Shown in pieces: positions 26,092-35,653 of a stretch of DNA of 64,000 bases. The notes beneath the pieces were generated by a model. The model was given only the letters and a program-made list of their open reading frames with translations. It searched no databases and had not been told where the DNA came from. How positions within the stretch are numbered: the stretch's first letter is position 1; each line of letters opens with the position of its first letter. The stretch is from Bacillota bacterium (GTDB taxonomy: Bacteria > Bacillota > Clostridia > Acetivibrionales > DTU013): positions 1 through 64,000 of the forward strand of contig JAEZYU010000119.1 in NCBI GenBank assembly GCA_023418915.1, read 5' to 3'. Both the position numbers and the translations under genes were made by a program.

Positions 26092-28749
26092 ATGAAAAAA
26101 CTCGTTATTGGAATACTGGCGCATGTTGATGCAGGAAAGACAACATTATCAGAGAGCTTGCTTTATTTGAGCGGCAGGATCCGCAAATTGGGCAGAGTGG
26201 ACAAAAGGGACGCTTATTTGGATAACTACGAGCTTGAAAGGGCGAGGGGGATCACTATTTTTTCCAAACAGGCTGTTTTTGATGTGGGCGATACTCAGAT
26301 CACCTTGTTGGATACACCTGGTCATGCGGATTTCTCAACAGAAATGGAAAGAACGCTGCAGGTTCTGGATTATGCCATATTGGTCGTAAGCGGAGCAGAT
26401 GGAGTACAGGGGCATACCAAGACATTGTGGCGCTTGCTCGATATCTACAATATCCCGACCTTTATTTTCATCAATAAAATGGATCAGAACGGCACAGATA
26501 AAGAAAGGGTTATGAGTGAATTATCAAAACAGCTTGATGATCGCTGTATAGATTTTGGACAGTGCGATACCGAGGACTTTTTCGACCATCTTGCCATGTG
26601 TGACGAAGTATTGATGGAAGCCTATCTGGAAACAGGCCATATTGAAAATGAGTTAATAAATGAGGCTGTCAGCAAGCGCAATGTGTTTGCGTGCTTTTTC
26701 GGTTCGGCGCTGAAATTGGAAGGCATCGAGGCATTTATCGAGGGCATTTTAAAGTATGCCGACACACCCGTTTATCCGGAGGCATTCGGAGCTAAAATAT
26801 TCAAGATAAGCAGGGATGAGCAGGGGAATCGGTTGACTCATATGAAGATTACCGGCGGAAGTCTGAAGGTAAGAGATATCGTGATCGGCGACGGATGGGA
26901 GGAGAAGGTCAGCCAGATCAGGATCTATTCCGGACAGAAATTCGAGCCTGTAAATGAGTCTGAGGCAGGCACTGTTTGCGCAGTGACCGGGCTTAGTCAA
27001 ACACGGCCGGGCGAGGGCCTGGGTGCGGAGAGCGCTTCCGGCACACCAATATTGGAACCTGTACTTTCTTATCAAATCATTCTGCCAAGGGGCTGTGATC
27101 CAAGAGCTGTGCTTCCCAAGCTGCGCCAGATAGAGGAAGAGGATCCGGAGCTTCGCATCGTCTGGGATGAGCAGCTTAAGGAGATTCGCATACAGATAAT
27201 GGGCGAGGTGCAGATCGAAATTCTTCAAAGCATGATAAAAAGCCGGTTTGATCTTGATGTGTCATTTGATTCAGGCAGGATCGTATATAAAGAGACTATT
27301 GTCGACACAGTAGAGGGTGTTGGACATTTCGAACCGCTGCGTCATTATGCTGAGGTCCACCTGCTGCTGGAACCGGCGGAGCGGGGCAGCGGTCTGCAGT
27401 TTGCAGTGGACTGCAGCGATGATATATTGGGTAAAAGCTGGAAGAACCTTATTTTGACCCATTTGAAAGAGAAGGTCCACAAAGGTGTTCTTACGGGCTC
27501 TGCAATCACCGATATCAAAATCACTTTGGTGTCGGGCAGGGCGCATAATAAGCATACGGAGGGCGGCGATTTCAGAGAGGCTACTTACCGAGCGGTGCGG
27601 CAGGGCCTAAAGGAAGGGCGGTCCATACTGCTGGAACCGTATTACTCATTTCAGCTGGAATTACCTGAAAAAATGGTGGGGCGAGCCCTGGCTGACATTG
27701 AAAAAATGCACGGGTCAAGCCAGATCTCGGGTATGGTTGGTGAAATGGCTGTTCTGAAGGGCAGCGCTCCTGTTATTGCCATGAGAAACTACCAGAAAGA
27801 CCTGACTGCATATACAAAGGGCTACGGCAGATTATTCTGCAGCCTGAAGGGTTATGAGCCCTGCCATAATGCCAATGAGGTAATAGCCATGATAGGGTAT
27901 GATTCTGAAAGAGATGTGGCAAATCCGACCGGATCTGTGTTTTGTGCGAATGGCGCCGGTTTTTTGGTAAATTGGGATGAGGTCAAGAGCCACATGCATG
28001 TGGAAAGCTGCCTTCAAAAAAAGAGTGAGGATTCTGAGGGAGTCTCGGTAAGTCAGGCCTCACATACAAAGGAAGAATGGATGAGTCCCGAGGAGGTCGA
28101 CAGGATCATCAGGAACACCTATTTTGCAAATCAGGGTAAAAAAACGTTCTGGCAAAAGCGAAAAACAGTTGATTACAGTCAAAGAAAGACTTCTGATTCA
28201 GGCAAGCCTCAGGAAATTAAGGAAGAGTATCTCCTTGTTGACGGATATAATATTATTTTTTCCTGGCCTGAACTCAAGGAGCTGGCAAAAGATAATATGG
28301 ACGGAGCCAGAGCGAAGCTGATCGATTATCTCAGCAGATATCAGGACTTCCGAAAGTGCCGGATAATTGCGGTGTTTGATGCATACCTTGTCGAAAGGCA
28401 CAGCGAGGATATCATTGATATGGACAACATTCATGTTGTGTTCACCAGAGAGGCGCAAACAGCAGATCAGTTTATTGAAAAATTTGCCCATGATAATCAG
28501 AGGAAATATAACATACTGGTTGCGACATCGGATGGTCTGCAGCAGATCATTATAAGGGGAGCAGGCTGCACAGTACTCTCCGCCGGAGATCTTAAGGAAG
28601 AAATCGATCGGGCCGGCAGAAGAATACTTCAGGCATATCAGGAAAAACAGGTTTTTTCGCGAAATTATCTCAAGGATTCATTGTCTGACGGAGAAAAGCA
28701 GAAAATGGAGAGGCTCCTCAACAATGAAACTGATGAAGGTTCGGACTGA
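26092..28749 (+). CDS. TetM-like ribosomal-protection GTPase fused to a YacP/Rae1-type NYN nuclease
   Basis: 885 aa. Residues 1 to about 650 form an EF-G/TetM-type translational GTPase: G1 AHVDAGKTT (10-18), G3 DTPGH, G4 NKMD, and the domain IV/V region. A basic linker (about 680-705) leads to a C-terminal NYN domain at about 710-875 with the acidic residues expected of the PIN-like fold (LLVDGYNIIF, IIAVFDAY, VATSDG). In B. subtilis the stand-alone NYN protein Rae1/YacP cuts mRNA in the ribosomal A site. The fusion would bring such a nuclease to the ribosome with a TetM-like factor. Whether it gives tetracycline resistance is open. Transcribed alone. Confidence 0.85.
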   Translation: MKKLVIGILAHVDAGKTTLSESLLYLSGRIRKLGRVDKRDAYLDNYELERARGITIFSKQAVFDVGDTQITLLDTPGHADFSTEMERTLQVLDYAILVVSGADGVQGHTKTLWRLLDIYNIPTFIFINKMDQNGTDKERVMSELSKQLDDRCIDFGQCDTEDFFDHLAMCDEVLMEAYLETGHIENELINEAVSKRNVFACFFGSALKLEGIEAFIEGILKYADTPVYPEAFGAKIFKISRDEQGNRLTHMKITGGSLKVRDIVIGDGWEEKVSQIRIYSGQKFEPVNESEAGTVCAVTGLSQTRPGEGLGAESASGTPILEPVLSYQIILPRGCDPRAVLPKLRQIEEEDPELRIVWDEQLKEIRIQIMGEVQIEILQSMIKSRFDLDVSFDSGRIVYKETIVDTVEGVGHFEPLRHYAEVHLLLEPAERGSGLQFAVDCSDDILGKSWKNLILTHLKEKVHKGVLTGSAITDIKITLVSGRAHNKHTEGGDFREATYRAVRQGLKEGRSILLEPYYSFQLELPEKMVGRALADIEKMHGSSQISGMVGEMAVLKGSAPVIAMRNYQKDLTAYTKGYGRLFCSLKGYEPCHNANEVIAMIGYDSERDVANPTGSVFCANGAGFLVNWDEVKSHMHVESCLQKKSEDSEGVSVSQASHTKEEWMSPEEVDRIIRNTYFANQGKKTFWQKRKTVDYSQRKTSDSGKPQEIKEEYLLVDGYNIIFSWPELKELAKDNMDGARAKLIDYLSRYQDFRKCRIIAVFDAYLVERHSEDIIDMDNIHVVFTREAQTADQFIEKFAHDNQRKYNILVATSDGLQQIIIRGAGCTVLSAGDLKEEIDRAGRRILQAYQEKQVFSRNYLKDSLSDGEKQKMERLLNNETDEGSD

Positions 28750-28802
28750 TGCTTTGCACCGGTCATATACCACTGTAATACTGCTTGACGGTAAGCTGCC
28801 TA

Positions 28803-30557
28803 TCAAAGTATATTGAGCCAGACCATCCAGGAGCTGAACAGGATTCCTGCAATGCTCCAGCATGCCGGTAAAAATCTAACAGCAGAACGCCTGCGCCATA
28901 TGCTGAGAGTGTGTATTACTTGCGCTGCGCAAGCAGAAGTGATCAGCCATCCGCATATTTTCAGCGGGATCTCAAATGCAAGCAGTTTATAAGCTGCTAT
29001 TCCCTCAAGCATAAGGAATATCAGAGCGAGGACGCAAATGAACTGTACCAATGAACCGGTCAGGTAAAAGGCACTATATCCACCTCGTTTCTTTCGGAAG
29101 CGGAGTATAAGCTCTCTTGCCAGATTTGCGACAGTAAAAACAATGAACAGCAGGGGTACTATGATCTGGATGCTGCTGTGCTCCCAGAATGGGACCTTTG
29201 TATATGTAACTGACGATCCTGCTGCAATTACTCTATTGTCTTGTTTCCGGAACTTCAAAGTGCCTACTGGCGTACTGTAGAGATCTTCCCCGATGAGAGA
29301 TATTCTTGCGCCGTCCAGCAGGAAGCTGTCATCTAGTGACTTTGTTATGCTGATCATTTTCCCCGGAACCATATACCTCAGTATTTTTTCCGGCGTTTTG
29401 AAGCTTGACCAGTTGTTTGTGTACGTTCCGCTGATATCCATGGAAGCATCAGCCGGATCCGGGTTTGATATGCCCGCCTTTCCATACAGCACCTCTGTTG
29501 CTTTTTCCATTATCTCATTTATTTCATGCTCTGGCAGATATGTATTGAATGACAGAAAAATACCTGTATTTTGCTGGGGGTATAATGCAATGCGAGTGTA
29601 GAAATGCAAAGTCTCGCCCTTTTTACCGTAGTACAGCTTGCCGTTTCTGGTCTTTCTGTTCCAGATCAAGCCTATTCCCGGCAGTTCCTCCGCCATGGAA
29701 AAGTGCCTGAAAAACAACTCATCCTTTGACTTTTGAGTTAAAACTCGGGTATCCTCTCTGTCAAGCAGCCACTTGATATACTTTGCCATATCCTCTGCAG
29801 TAGATACTGCTGAGCCCTCAGGATACAGGTTCATGTAAGGCTCGAGTGTTTCTGTCCCATCCGGAAGGTAAGGCTTTGAGACATATGCTGTGTCATGCAT
29901 GTGTTCAAAGGTCGTCCTCATCATGCCCAGAGGCACGAAGATCCGTTCGCGGCAATACTGTGCAAAATCCTGCCCGGCAATAGTTTCAGCTACATAAGCG
30001 GCAAGAGCGATACTATAGTTGGAGTAGGATATTACAGTACCCGGTTCATGTATTTGTGCAGGTCTGTATTTTGCTATACTCTCTGAAAGCGGTTCAGTAT
30101 CACTCACATTGAATACCGCCATACCTGTTATTGTCTCTTCAAACCCTGCTGTGTGTGTAAGAAGCTGGCGCATTGTAACAGGATACTTAAGAGGCAGATC
30201 TGTTTTCAGATAATCGGCAATATCGCAGTCCATATCCAGTCGGCCCTCCTGTGCGAGAATCTGTACTGCAGCAGCCACGAGGGTTTTTGAAACAGAGCCG
30301 ATCCGGAAGGCTGTTTTGTCTCCGGATGCAGTAATATTGTGATATTCATCAGCAAAGCCATATCCTTCGCAATGTTGGATCTGTCCGTCCTGCACTACAG
30401 ACAACACTGCGCCCTTGACCCTGCCTGATTCAATAATGCTGCTGAGCATGCCGTCCAGCTCTTCGCTGACTTCACTGGCTTCGGAAGCGAAAACAGGTGC
30501 TGCTGCCAATGACAGGAGCAGAAAAACTATCATAAGTGTACTTATCAGTCTCGACAT
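28803..30557 (-). CDS. Serine hydrolase (class C beta-lactamase/PBP fold) with membrane tail
   Basis: 584 aa, ATG 30557 with GGAGGG upstream. Signal peptide 1-25 (VFLLLSLAAAPVFAS). Catalytic motifs of the family: SVSK (Ser near 88, Lys near 91) and Tyr in YSNYSIAL (near 178). After the hydrolase domain there is a beta-rich segment (about 370-450), then four C-terminal membrane helices (about 455-580). This form resembles extracellular Pbp4*/EstB-like proteins anchored by a C-terminal membrane part. The substrate (D-amino peptide, ester or beta-lactam) cannot be told. Convergent with the GTPase gene. Confidence 0.87.
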   Translation of the reverse strand: MSRLISTLMIVFLLLSLAAAPVFASEASEVSEELDGMLSSIIESGRVKGAVLSVVQDGQIQHCEGYGFADEYHNITASGDKTAFRIGSVSKTLVAAAVQILAQEGRLDMDCDIADYLKTDLPLKYPVTMRQLLTHTAGFEETITGMAVFNVSDTEPLSESIAKYRPAQIHEPGTVISYSNYSIALAAYVAETIAGQDFAQYCRERIFVPLGMMRTTFEHMHDTAYVSKPYLPDGTETLEPYMNLYPEGSAVSTAEDMAKYIKWLLDREDTRVLTQKSKDELFFRHFSMAEELPGIGLIWNRKTRNGKLYYGKKGETLHFYTRIALYPQQNTGIFLSFNTYLPEHEINEIMEKATEVLYGKAGISNPDPADASMDISGTYTNNWSSFKTPEKILRYMVPGKMISITKSLDDSFLLDGARISLIGEDLYSTPVGTLKFRKQDNRVIAAGSSVTYTKVPFWEHSSIQIIVPLLFIVFTVANLARELILRFRKKRGGYSAFYLTGSLVQFICVLALIFLMLEGIAAYKLLAFEIPLKICGWLITSACAAQVIHTLSIWRRRSAVRFLPACWSIAGILFSSWMVWLNIL

Positions 30558-30745
30558 AATTTCCCTCCAATACTTTTATGAAGCTATTATACAGAGGCAG
30601 TCTGAAACAGGCCTTTTGGTTTTCTTAAATTTTCCTTAAATCCGTTGTATGGGAATTATCATGGAACCGGATATGTGATATACTGTTTCTGTCATATTTG
30701 TCTAGTTTGGTAATCTTGTGCAGGGCAGTGGAACGGGGTGATCGA

Positions 30746-31453
30746 TTGAACATATTGATTGCCGAGGATGAGGTTGATATCCGCAATCTTTTAAAAATCA
30801 ATCTGGAGGACGCAGGATACCGGGTGATACCTGCAGCGGATGGAATGGAGGCACTGAAGGCACTGGAGAGTGAAGAGATCCATCTGGCGGTGCTGGATGT
30901 GATGATGCCTTTGCTCGACGGCTTCAACCTGCTCAGAAGGATTCGCGAAACCAGTACTGTTCCGGTTATTATGCTGACAGCAAGAGGCGACGATATGGAC
31001 AAGGTTTTAGGGCTGGGGCTGGGTGCCGATGATTATTTAGTAAAACCGTTTTCAATGAATGAGCTGCTTGCACGAGTAAAGGCACACCTGAGAAGGAACA
31101 ATGAATACCTGCTTCCGAAGCAAAAGGAAGACACATTGATTCGATATGGGGCACTGTGTATAGATAAAGACAGCTGCAGTGCTTATTTTAATGATGAGCC
31201 TGTGGAGCTCAATGCCAAGGAATACAAGATCCTGCTGCTTCTGATGGAGAATGCGGAAAAGGTGTTCACAAAAAGGCAGATCTACACTGCGGTCTGGGAC
31301 GAGGACTATTACTATGACGACAATACGATTATGGTCCATATCAGCCACCTGCGCAATAAAATCGAGACCGACCCGCAAAATCCGGAATATATAAAGACAA
31401 TCAGAGGCATTGGGTACAAGCTTCATAAATCAGGAGCTGCTAATGAAAAGTAA
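30746..31453 (+). CDS. OmpR/PhoB-family response regulator
   Basis: 235 aa from TTG 30746, which follows GGGGTGA and gives the typical start MNILIAEDE; a frame starting at 30698 lacks a site. Receiver domain with Asp51 (LAVLDVMMPLLDG) and Lys in DDYLVKPF, and a winged-helix output domain (LNAKEYKILLLLME, YIKTIRGIGYKL). It overlaps the kinase gene by 11 bp, so the pair is translationally coupled. It may control the divergent serine hydrolase gene that starts 190 bp away; this is inferred. Confidence 0.92.
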   Translation: MNILIAEDEVDIRNLLKINLEDAGYRVIPAADGMEALKALESEEIHLAVLDVMMPLLDGFNLLRRIRETSTVPVIMLTARGDDMDKVLGLGLGADDYLVKPFSMNELLARVKAHLRRNNEYLLPKQKEDTLIRYGALCIDKDSCSAYFNDEPVELNAKEYKILLLLMENAEKVFTKRQIYTAVWDEDYYYDDNTIMVHISHLRNKIETDPQNPEYIKTIRGIGYKLHKSGAANEK

Positions 31454-32849
31454 AATATCAAATCAGTTTTTGATCAATTACCTGATGGTTTTCCTTTTAT
31501 CAATTATGGCATCTTTGTTTTTGTATATGCTGATGTCATTTGCCAGCAATATAATATCAAAATCACTTATGAAAAATGTGTACCCTGCCAGCCAGATCAT
31601 GAAGGATGATTATGCTGACATCGATTCCAGCGTCATAGTACAAAGCGGCGGGGGCGTTCAGGTGGTAAATGAGGAATATGAGGTGGTTTATTCTGAGGGC
31701 ATAAACACTCTTGGGACTGAACGGTTTACAACAGCTCAATTCACGGATTTCCTTATGTACAGCAAAAGCAAGGGTGTGCCCTACAGCTATGATATCATCT
31801 ATAATTCCAGCGGAAGGTTCTGGCTCATCGTGACATTTCCTACGTCACTGCGGCTTGATTTTTCACTTGTGTATAATGATGAGGCTGTGTCAGAGGATTT
31901 GAAAAATGTTGCCGCTGTATTTATTGCGGTCTGTGTATTTTATCTGCTGTTGCTGGCCGCATCGGCACTCGTGTTTTCCAAAATCACCGCAATTCGAATC
32001 ACAAACCCGCTGAGAAAGCTGTGCGAGGGTGCTAAACGCCTGAGGGAGGGAGACTATTCCGCCAGGGTCGACTTGAACCTAAAAAATGAATTTGCTCAAT
32101 TACAGGATACCTTTAATGATATGGCGGAGAAGATCGAAATGGAGACTGCTCTGCGAAAACGATCTGAAGAGAGCAGAAGGAAGCTCATCCTGGACATTTC
32201 CCATGATTTAAAGAATCCTTTATCGAGTATTTCAGGCTACACTGAGCTTTGCTTGAAAAACGCTGCCGTAACAGATGAGAAATTGATCGGCTGCCTTGAC
32301 ATCATATCTAAAAACAGTCAGCGGGCAAACCGTCTGCTCAATGAATTATTCGAGCTGTCCAGGCTTGATAGCCCTGATTTTTGTCTTAAGAAGGAAAAAA
32401 CAGATATATGTGAATTCCTCAGGCAAACCTGTGGCGAGATATTGCCTGCACTCGAACAGGCAGGATTTTCATATGATTTTGATATTTCGGAATCACCGGT
32501 TTTTGTTTTGATCGATACAGTGCAGATGGGTCGTGTGTTTCATAATCTTGCGGACAATGCCATACAATATAATCCTGCCGGAACAGTCGTATCGGTCAGC
32601 CTGAAGGAGAAGCCTGACAGCGTTGCCATCATCTTCAGGGATGACGGAACGGGCATACCTGCGGAGGCTTCAAGGGATATATTCAAGCCTTTTGTGAGAG
32701 TTGACGGTTCCCGCAATTCTAAAACGGGCGGAAGCGGTCTTGGACTGTCCATTGCTGATAAAATCGTGAAGGCTCATGACGGAAATATTGAACTGGATAT
32801 GTATGTGAAAAAGGGAACAGCCTTTATCATTACTATCCCGAATGATTGA
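31443..32849 (+). CDS. Sensor histidine kinase
   Basis: 468 aa from ATG 31443 (AGGAG upstream). Two membrane segments (about 10-37 and 156-179) enclose an external sensor domain of about 118 residues without a known signature. Then a HAMP domain (180-235), the H-box with His254 (DISHDLKNPLSS), the N-box (NLADNAIQYNP) and G-boxes (FRDDGTGIP, GGSGLGLSIA). The cognate regulator is the overlapping upstream gene. Signal unknown. Confidence 0.92.
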   Translation: MKSKISNQFLINYLMVFLLSIMASLFLYMLMSFASNIISKSLMKNVYPASQIMKDDYADIDSSVIVQSGGGVQVVNEEYEVVYSEGINTLGTERFTTAQFTDFLMYSKSKGVPYSYDIIYNSSGRFWLIVTFPTSLRLDFSLVYNDEAVSEDLKNVAAVFIAVCVFYLLLLAASALVFSKITAIRITNPLRKLCEGAKRLREGDYSARVDLNLKNEFAQLQDTFNDMAEKIEMETALRKRSEESRRKLILDISHDLKNPLSSISGYTELCLKNAAVTDEKLIGCLDIISKNSQRANRLLNELFELSRLDSPDFCLKKEKTDICEFLRQTCGEILPALEQAGFSYDFDISESPVFVLIDTVQMGRVFHNLADNAIQYNPAGTVVSVSLKEKPDSVAIIFRDDGTGIPAEASRDIFKPFVRVDGSRNSKTGGSGLGLSIADKIVKAHDGNIELDMYVKKGTAFIITIPND

Positions 32850-32946
32850 GCAGTATCAAAGCCTGTTTTCATCGATGTATTACGATATGGTATATGAGCA
32901 GGATAAATTGACTGAAGAGGGATTTATCGATCTGTTGCGTTATTAA
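32842..32946 (+). CDS. Possible 34-residue protein overlapping the kinase stop
   Basis: ATG 32842 overlaps the kinase stop codon and opens a frame of 34 residues (MIEQYQSLFSSMYYDM, ending FIDLLRY) up to the terminator. It has no ribosome binding site of its own and would depend on coupling. Composition is protein-like. It may be a coupled small protein or a chance frame. Confidence 0.3.
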   Translation: MIEQYQSLFSSMYYDMVYEQDKLTEEGFIDLLRY

Positions 32947-32984
32947 AAGAGGCCCGGCAGCTTATGCTGCCCGGGCCTCTTTTA
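32945..32984. terminator. Strong bidirectional terminator
   Basis: GAGGCCCGGCAGC pairs with GCTGCCCGGGCCTC around TTAT, flanked by AAAA and TTTT. It ends both the kinase transcript (plus) and the sugar ABC operon (minus). Confidence 0.9.
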
Positions 32985-33010
32985 TTATTGGGTTAGTTGC
33001 ATTGCTTAAA

Positions 33011-34648
33011 TTATGGTTCTACGAATTTTGCTGCGCGCTCTGCTATGATCTCGTCTGCGCCGGATGCACGCCAATCGGCTATAAATGCATCCCATATGGC
33101 GTCGAACTGGCCTTCAGGAGCTCTTACTGCGTTACAAGCTCCTTCTTCACCCTTAACCCTCAGATCTTCGGTGTACGGGCCTGCTGCGGATAGTGTTACA
33201 GGAACGACCAGGCCGGCATCGGCGTCATTCATTGAACACTTCATCGCATCTATGATGTATTGGGGTTCACAGGTATAGCCGTTGGCAAGGGCTTTTGCTG
33301 TGGTTTCATCATCACCGAGCCAGATTCCGTTCATTGAAATAGTGTAGTCAATGTTGTTTACGGAATTCTGAATAGTCGGACCATCAGCAGGAATAGTGGC
33401 AGGTATACCATTGACCAGCTTGTGGTTTTTGCCTTCCTCACCGAATTGCAGGAAGCCGTATACTTCAGGCTTTGCCAGCCAGTTCATATAACGAACTGCA
33501 GCGTCCGCTACCTTGCTGTTAGCCGGAACAAATACGTTCAGACCTGCGGCATTGTATTTCATCTTATACTTTTTGCCTGCAGCATTTTCAAACGGGTCAC
33601 AGGCGACATATTCGCCGTTGGGTACATTTTCTCTAAGACCATCCAGTAAGCTTGGAGAATTACGGAAGGCCTGATCCCAGTTATGGATAAATGCTCCGAT
33701 ACGACCGGCCTTGATAAGCTCTTCGTTTTTGACATCGTCCTTGTACAGATAGAACTCAGGGTCTATCAAGCCTTCGAGATATAGCTGGTTGAGGTATCTA
33801 TAACCCTCTTTTGCACCGGGCAGTAAATAATACCTCTCTATTACGGTATTTATCCAGCGATCCTTCGGGGTGATGCTAGGATCTATGAAGGAGTCTACCA
33901 GATTTCCTGCACGCCAGCGAACGTCAGGCGTCATTGTGATCGGTATGACATCCACTCCGAATTTATCGGAATTGTTCTTGAACGCTTTCAGTGCATCGTG
34001 GAACTCTTCGCGGGTGTTTGGTAAAGGAAGTCCCAGTGCATCCAGCCAATCCTTACGAATGAAGGTGTTGGCTCCGGCAACATTCATACGGCGTGCCGGT
34101 ATGGAGTGGATAAGACCGGTTTCCAGAACCTTGTTACGCTCGATCAGGCGGCGTCCGGGAAGGGAAGTATCTTCTCCCAGCAGCACATCCAAATCTGTCA
34201 GTTTACCAAGAAGGGGTGTGAGGTCGGTCAGACCACCCTGGTCGCGGTAAAGCGATATAAGATCACCGCTGTAAGTATAGCAGACATCCGGTGCTGTTCC
34301 GCTGGCCATAAGGTTGTTAAGCATTTCCGTCTCTTCCCAGCGCGAAACAGCAACAAATTCCACATCAATGTTTTCTGCTTCCAGGACATTTGCTTTTATC
34401 CAGTCAGTCCAATAGTTGTTGGTAGGGTCGGTCTTACCGCCGTCAGTACCGCGGTCAAAGATCTCGACTCTGATTTTTGTCAGCTCCGGTTTTGTGTCTG
34501 CCGGCTTATCGGGTTCTGCCGGATCTGCCGGTTTCTCATTGCCGCCTGTTTGTGCTGGCGGATTTTCATTGGATTCGCTTGTGTCTCCACAGGCTGCGAA
34601 TGACAGCAGCATTGTGAGAGCCAGCAACAGAATCAGTACTCTTTTCAT
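33011..34648 (-). CDS. Carbohydrate ABC transporter substrate-binding lipoprotein (LplA/YtcQ type)
   Basis: 545 aa, start ATG 34648 with GGGAGG upstream. Signal peptide ends in a lipobox (LLSFAAC, Cys20), followed by a Pro/Asp/Glu-rich linker, then a family 1 solute-binding domain (SGTAPDVCYTYSGDL, NVFVPANSKVADAAVRYMNW). The size of about 540 residues is typical of oligosaccharide binders of the LplA/YtcQ group. It is the last gene of a three-gene operon after two permeases. No ATPase is coded, so a shared MsmX-type ATPase is expected elsewhere. Ligand probably a plant oligosaccharide. Confidence 0.9.
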   Translation of the reverse strand: MKRVLILLLALTMLLSFAACGDTSESNENPPAQTGGNEKPADPAEPDKPADTKPELTKIRVEIFDRGTDGGKTDPTNNYWTDWIKANVLEAENIDVEFVAVSRWEETEMLNNLMASGTAPDVCYTYSGDLISLYRDQGGLTDLTPLLGKLTDLDVLLGEDTSLPGRRLIERNKVLETGLIHSIPARRMNVAGANTFIRKDWLDALGLPLPNTREEFHDALKAFKNNSDKFGVDVIPITMTPDVRWRAGNLVDSFIDPSITPKDRWINTVIERYYLLPGAKEGYRYLNQLYLEGLIDPEFYLYKDDVKNEELIKAGRIGAFIHNWDQAFRNSPSLLDGLRENVPNGEYVACDPFENAAGKKYKMKYNAAGLNVFVPANSKVADAAVRYMNWLAKPEVYGFLQFGEEGKNHKLVNGIPATIPADGPTIQNSVNNIDYTISMNGIWLGDDETTAKALANGYTCEPQYIIDAMKCSMNDADAGLVVPVTLSAAGPYTEDLRVKGEEGACNAVRAPEGQFDAIWDAFIADWRASGADEIIAERAAKFVEP

Positions 34649-34714
34649 AAAAATGAACCTCCCTTTGTTATTTTTATATCCAAAGGCGTAATTACGCCTT
34701 GTGGTACACGGTAA

Positions 34715-35638
34715 TCAACCTTTCACGGCTCCAATCGTAACTCCGCTTATGAAATACCTCTGAAGCCATGGGTATATGACAAGGATCGGAACGGTCGCAA
34801 ACATGACAGATGCCGCTTTTAGACCTTCACTGACAGCCGGGGTCGTGAAGCCCTCCTGGGTGGCAATTTCAATCGATGATCTGTTGTTGATGATCTGCCA
34901 TAGTTTAAGCTGTATGGGCTGGTACTTTACGTTGGTGATGTACATAAGCGCATCGGAAAAACCATTCCAGCGGCCTACTGCGTAAAACAGCGCAAGTGTA
35001 GCCAGTACTGGGACGGACAGCGGAAGATAAATATTAATGAGGACAGTAAACGGGCCTGCACCGTCAAGTTCTGCGGATTCACGCAGACTTTCCGGTATTC
35101 CCCAGAAGAAACTGCGAAGAATGATCATGTTAAATACGCTAAGGCAGCCCGGGAGCACAAGTACAAGAGGATTGTCCAGTAAATTCAGCTGTTTCATCAG
35201 CAGGTAGTTTGGGATAGTACCTGCACTGAAATACATAGTTAAAATGATCATTATGTTTATGAACCTTCCACCCTTCAGGTCATAGATAAGCGGGTAGGAA
35301 GCAAGTATGGTCATAAACATGGAAAATGCGGTGCATATGACGGTCAGTATGGCCGTAAATATTAGTGAGCGTGAGAATGCGGCATCGGACAATACATATG
35401 CATAGGAGTCCAGTGAGAATTCGACAGGCCAGAAAGAGACCCAGTTGTTGACAAGAGCATTTGACGAACTCAGCGACCTGGATATTATGTTTATAAAGGG
35501 AGCAAGATATATCAAAATGAGGAAGGCGCAAAAGGCAACAACTACCCAGTCGCCTATTTTCAGGGATCTGGTACGCAGCCTTTTGATGTTGTCGGCTTGT
35601 AAAATATTGGTTTGAACCGTTTCCGGATTATTGCTCAT
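34715..35638 (-). CDS. Carbohydrate ABC transporter permease (YtcP/LplC type)
   Basis: 307 aa inner-membrane protein with six predicted helices and the EAA-loop ESAELDGAGPFTVLINIYLP. The N-terminal 25 residues are cytoplasmic. It starts 15 bp after the first permease gene, with AGGAGG upstream on the minus strand, and is followed by the binding protein. It resembles the MalG-side partner in YtcP/LplC-type importers. Confidence 0.92.
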   Translation of the reverse strand: MSNNPETVQTNILQADNIKRLRTRSLKIGDWVVVAFCAFLILIYLAPFINIISRSLSSSNALVNNWVSFWPVEFSLDSYAYVLSDAAFSRSLIFTAILTVICTAFSMFMTILASYPLIYDLKGGRFINIMIILTMYFSAGTIPNYLLMKQLNLLDNPLVLVLPGCLSVFNMIILRSFFWGIPESLRESAELDGAGPFTVLINIYLPLSVPVLATLALFYAVGRWNGFSDALMYITNVKYQPIQLKLWQIINNRSSIEIATQEGFTTPAVSEGLKAASVMFATVPILVIYPWLQRYFISGVTIGAVKG

Positions 35639-35653
35639 TGATGTGAACCTCCT

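Noticed and set aside
26749..27228. Minus-strand open frame of 159 codons inside the GTPase gene
   Set aside because: Fully antisense to conserved GTPase domains and without family resemblance.
34106..34603. Plus-strand open frame of 165 codons inside the solute-binding protein gene
   Set aside because: Antisense shadow of the lipoprotein gene, Cys/Ser-rich by chance and without a start signal.
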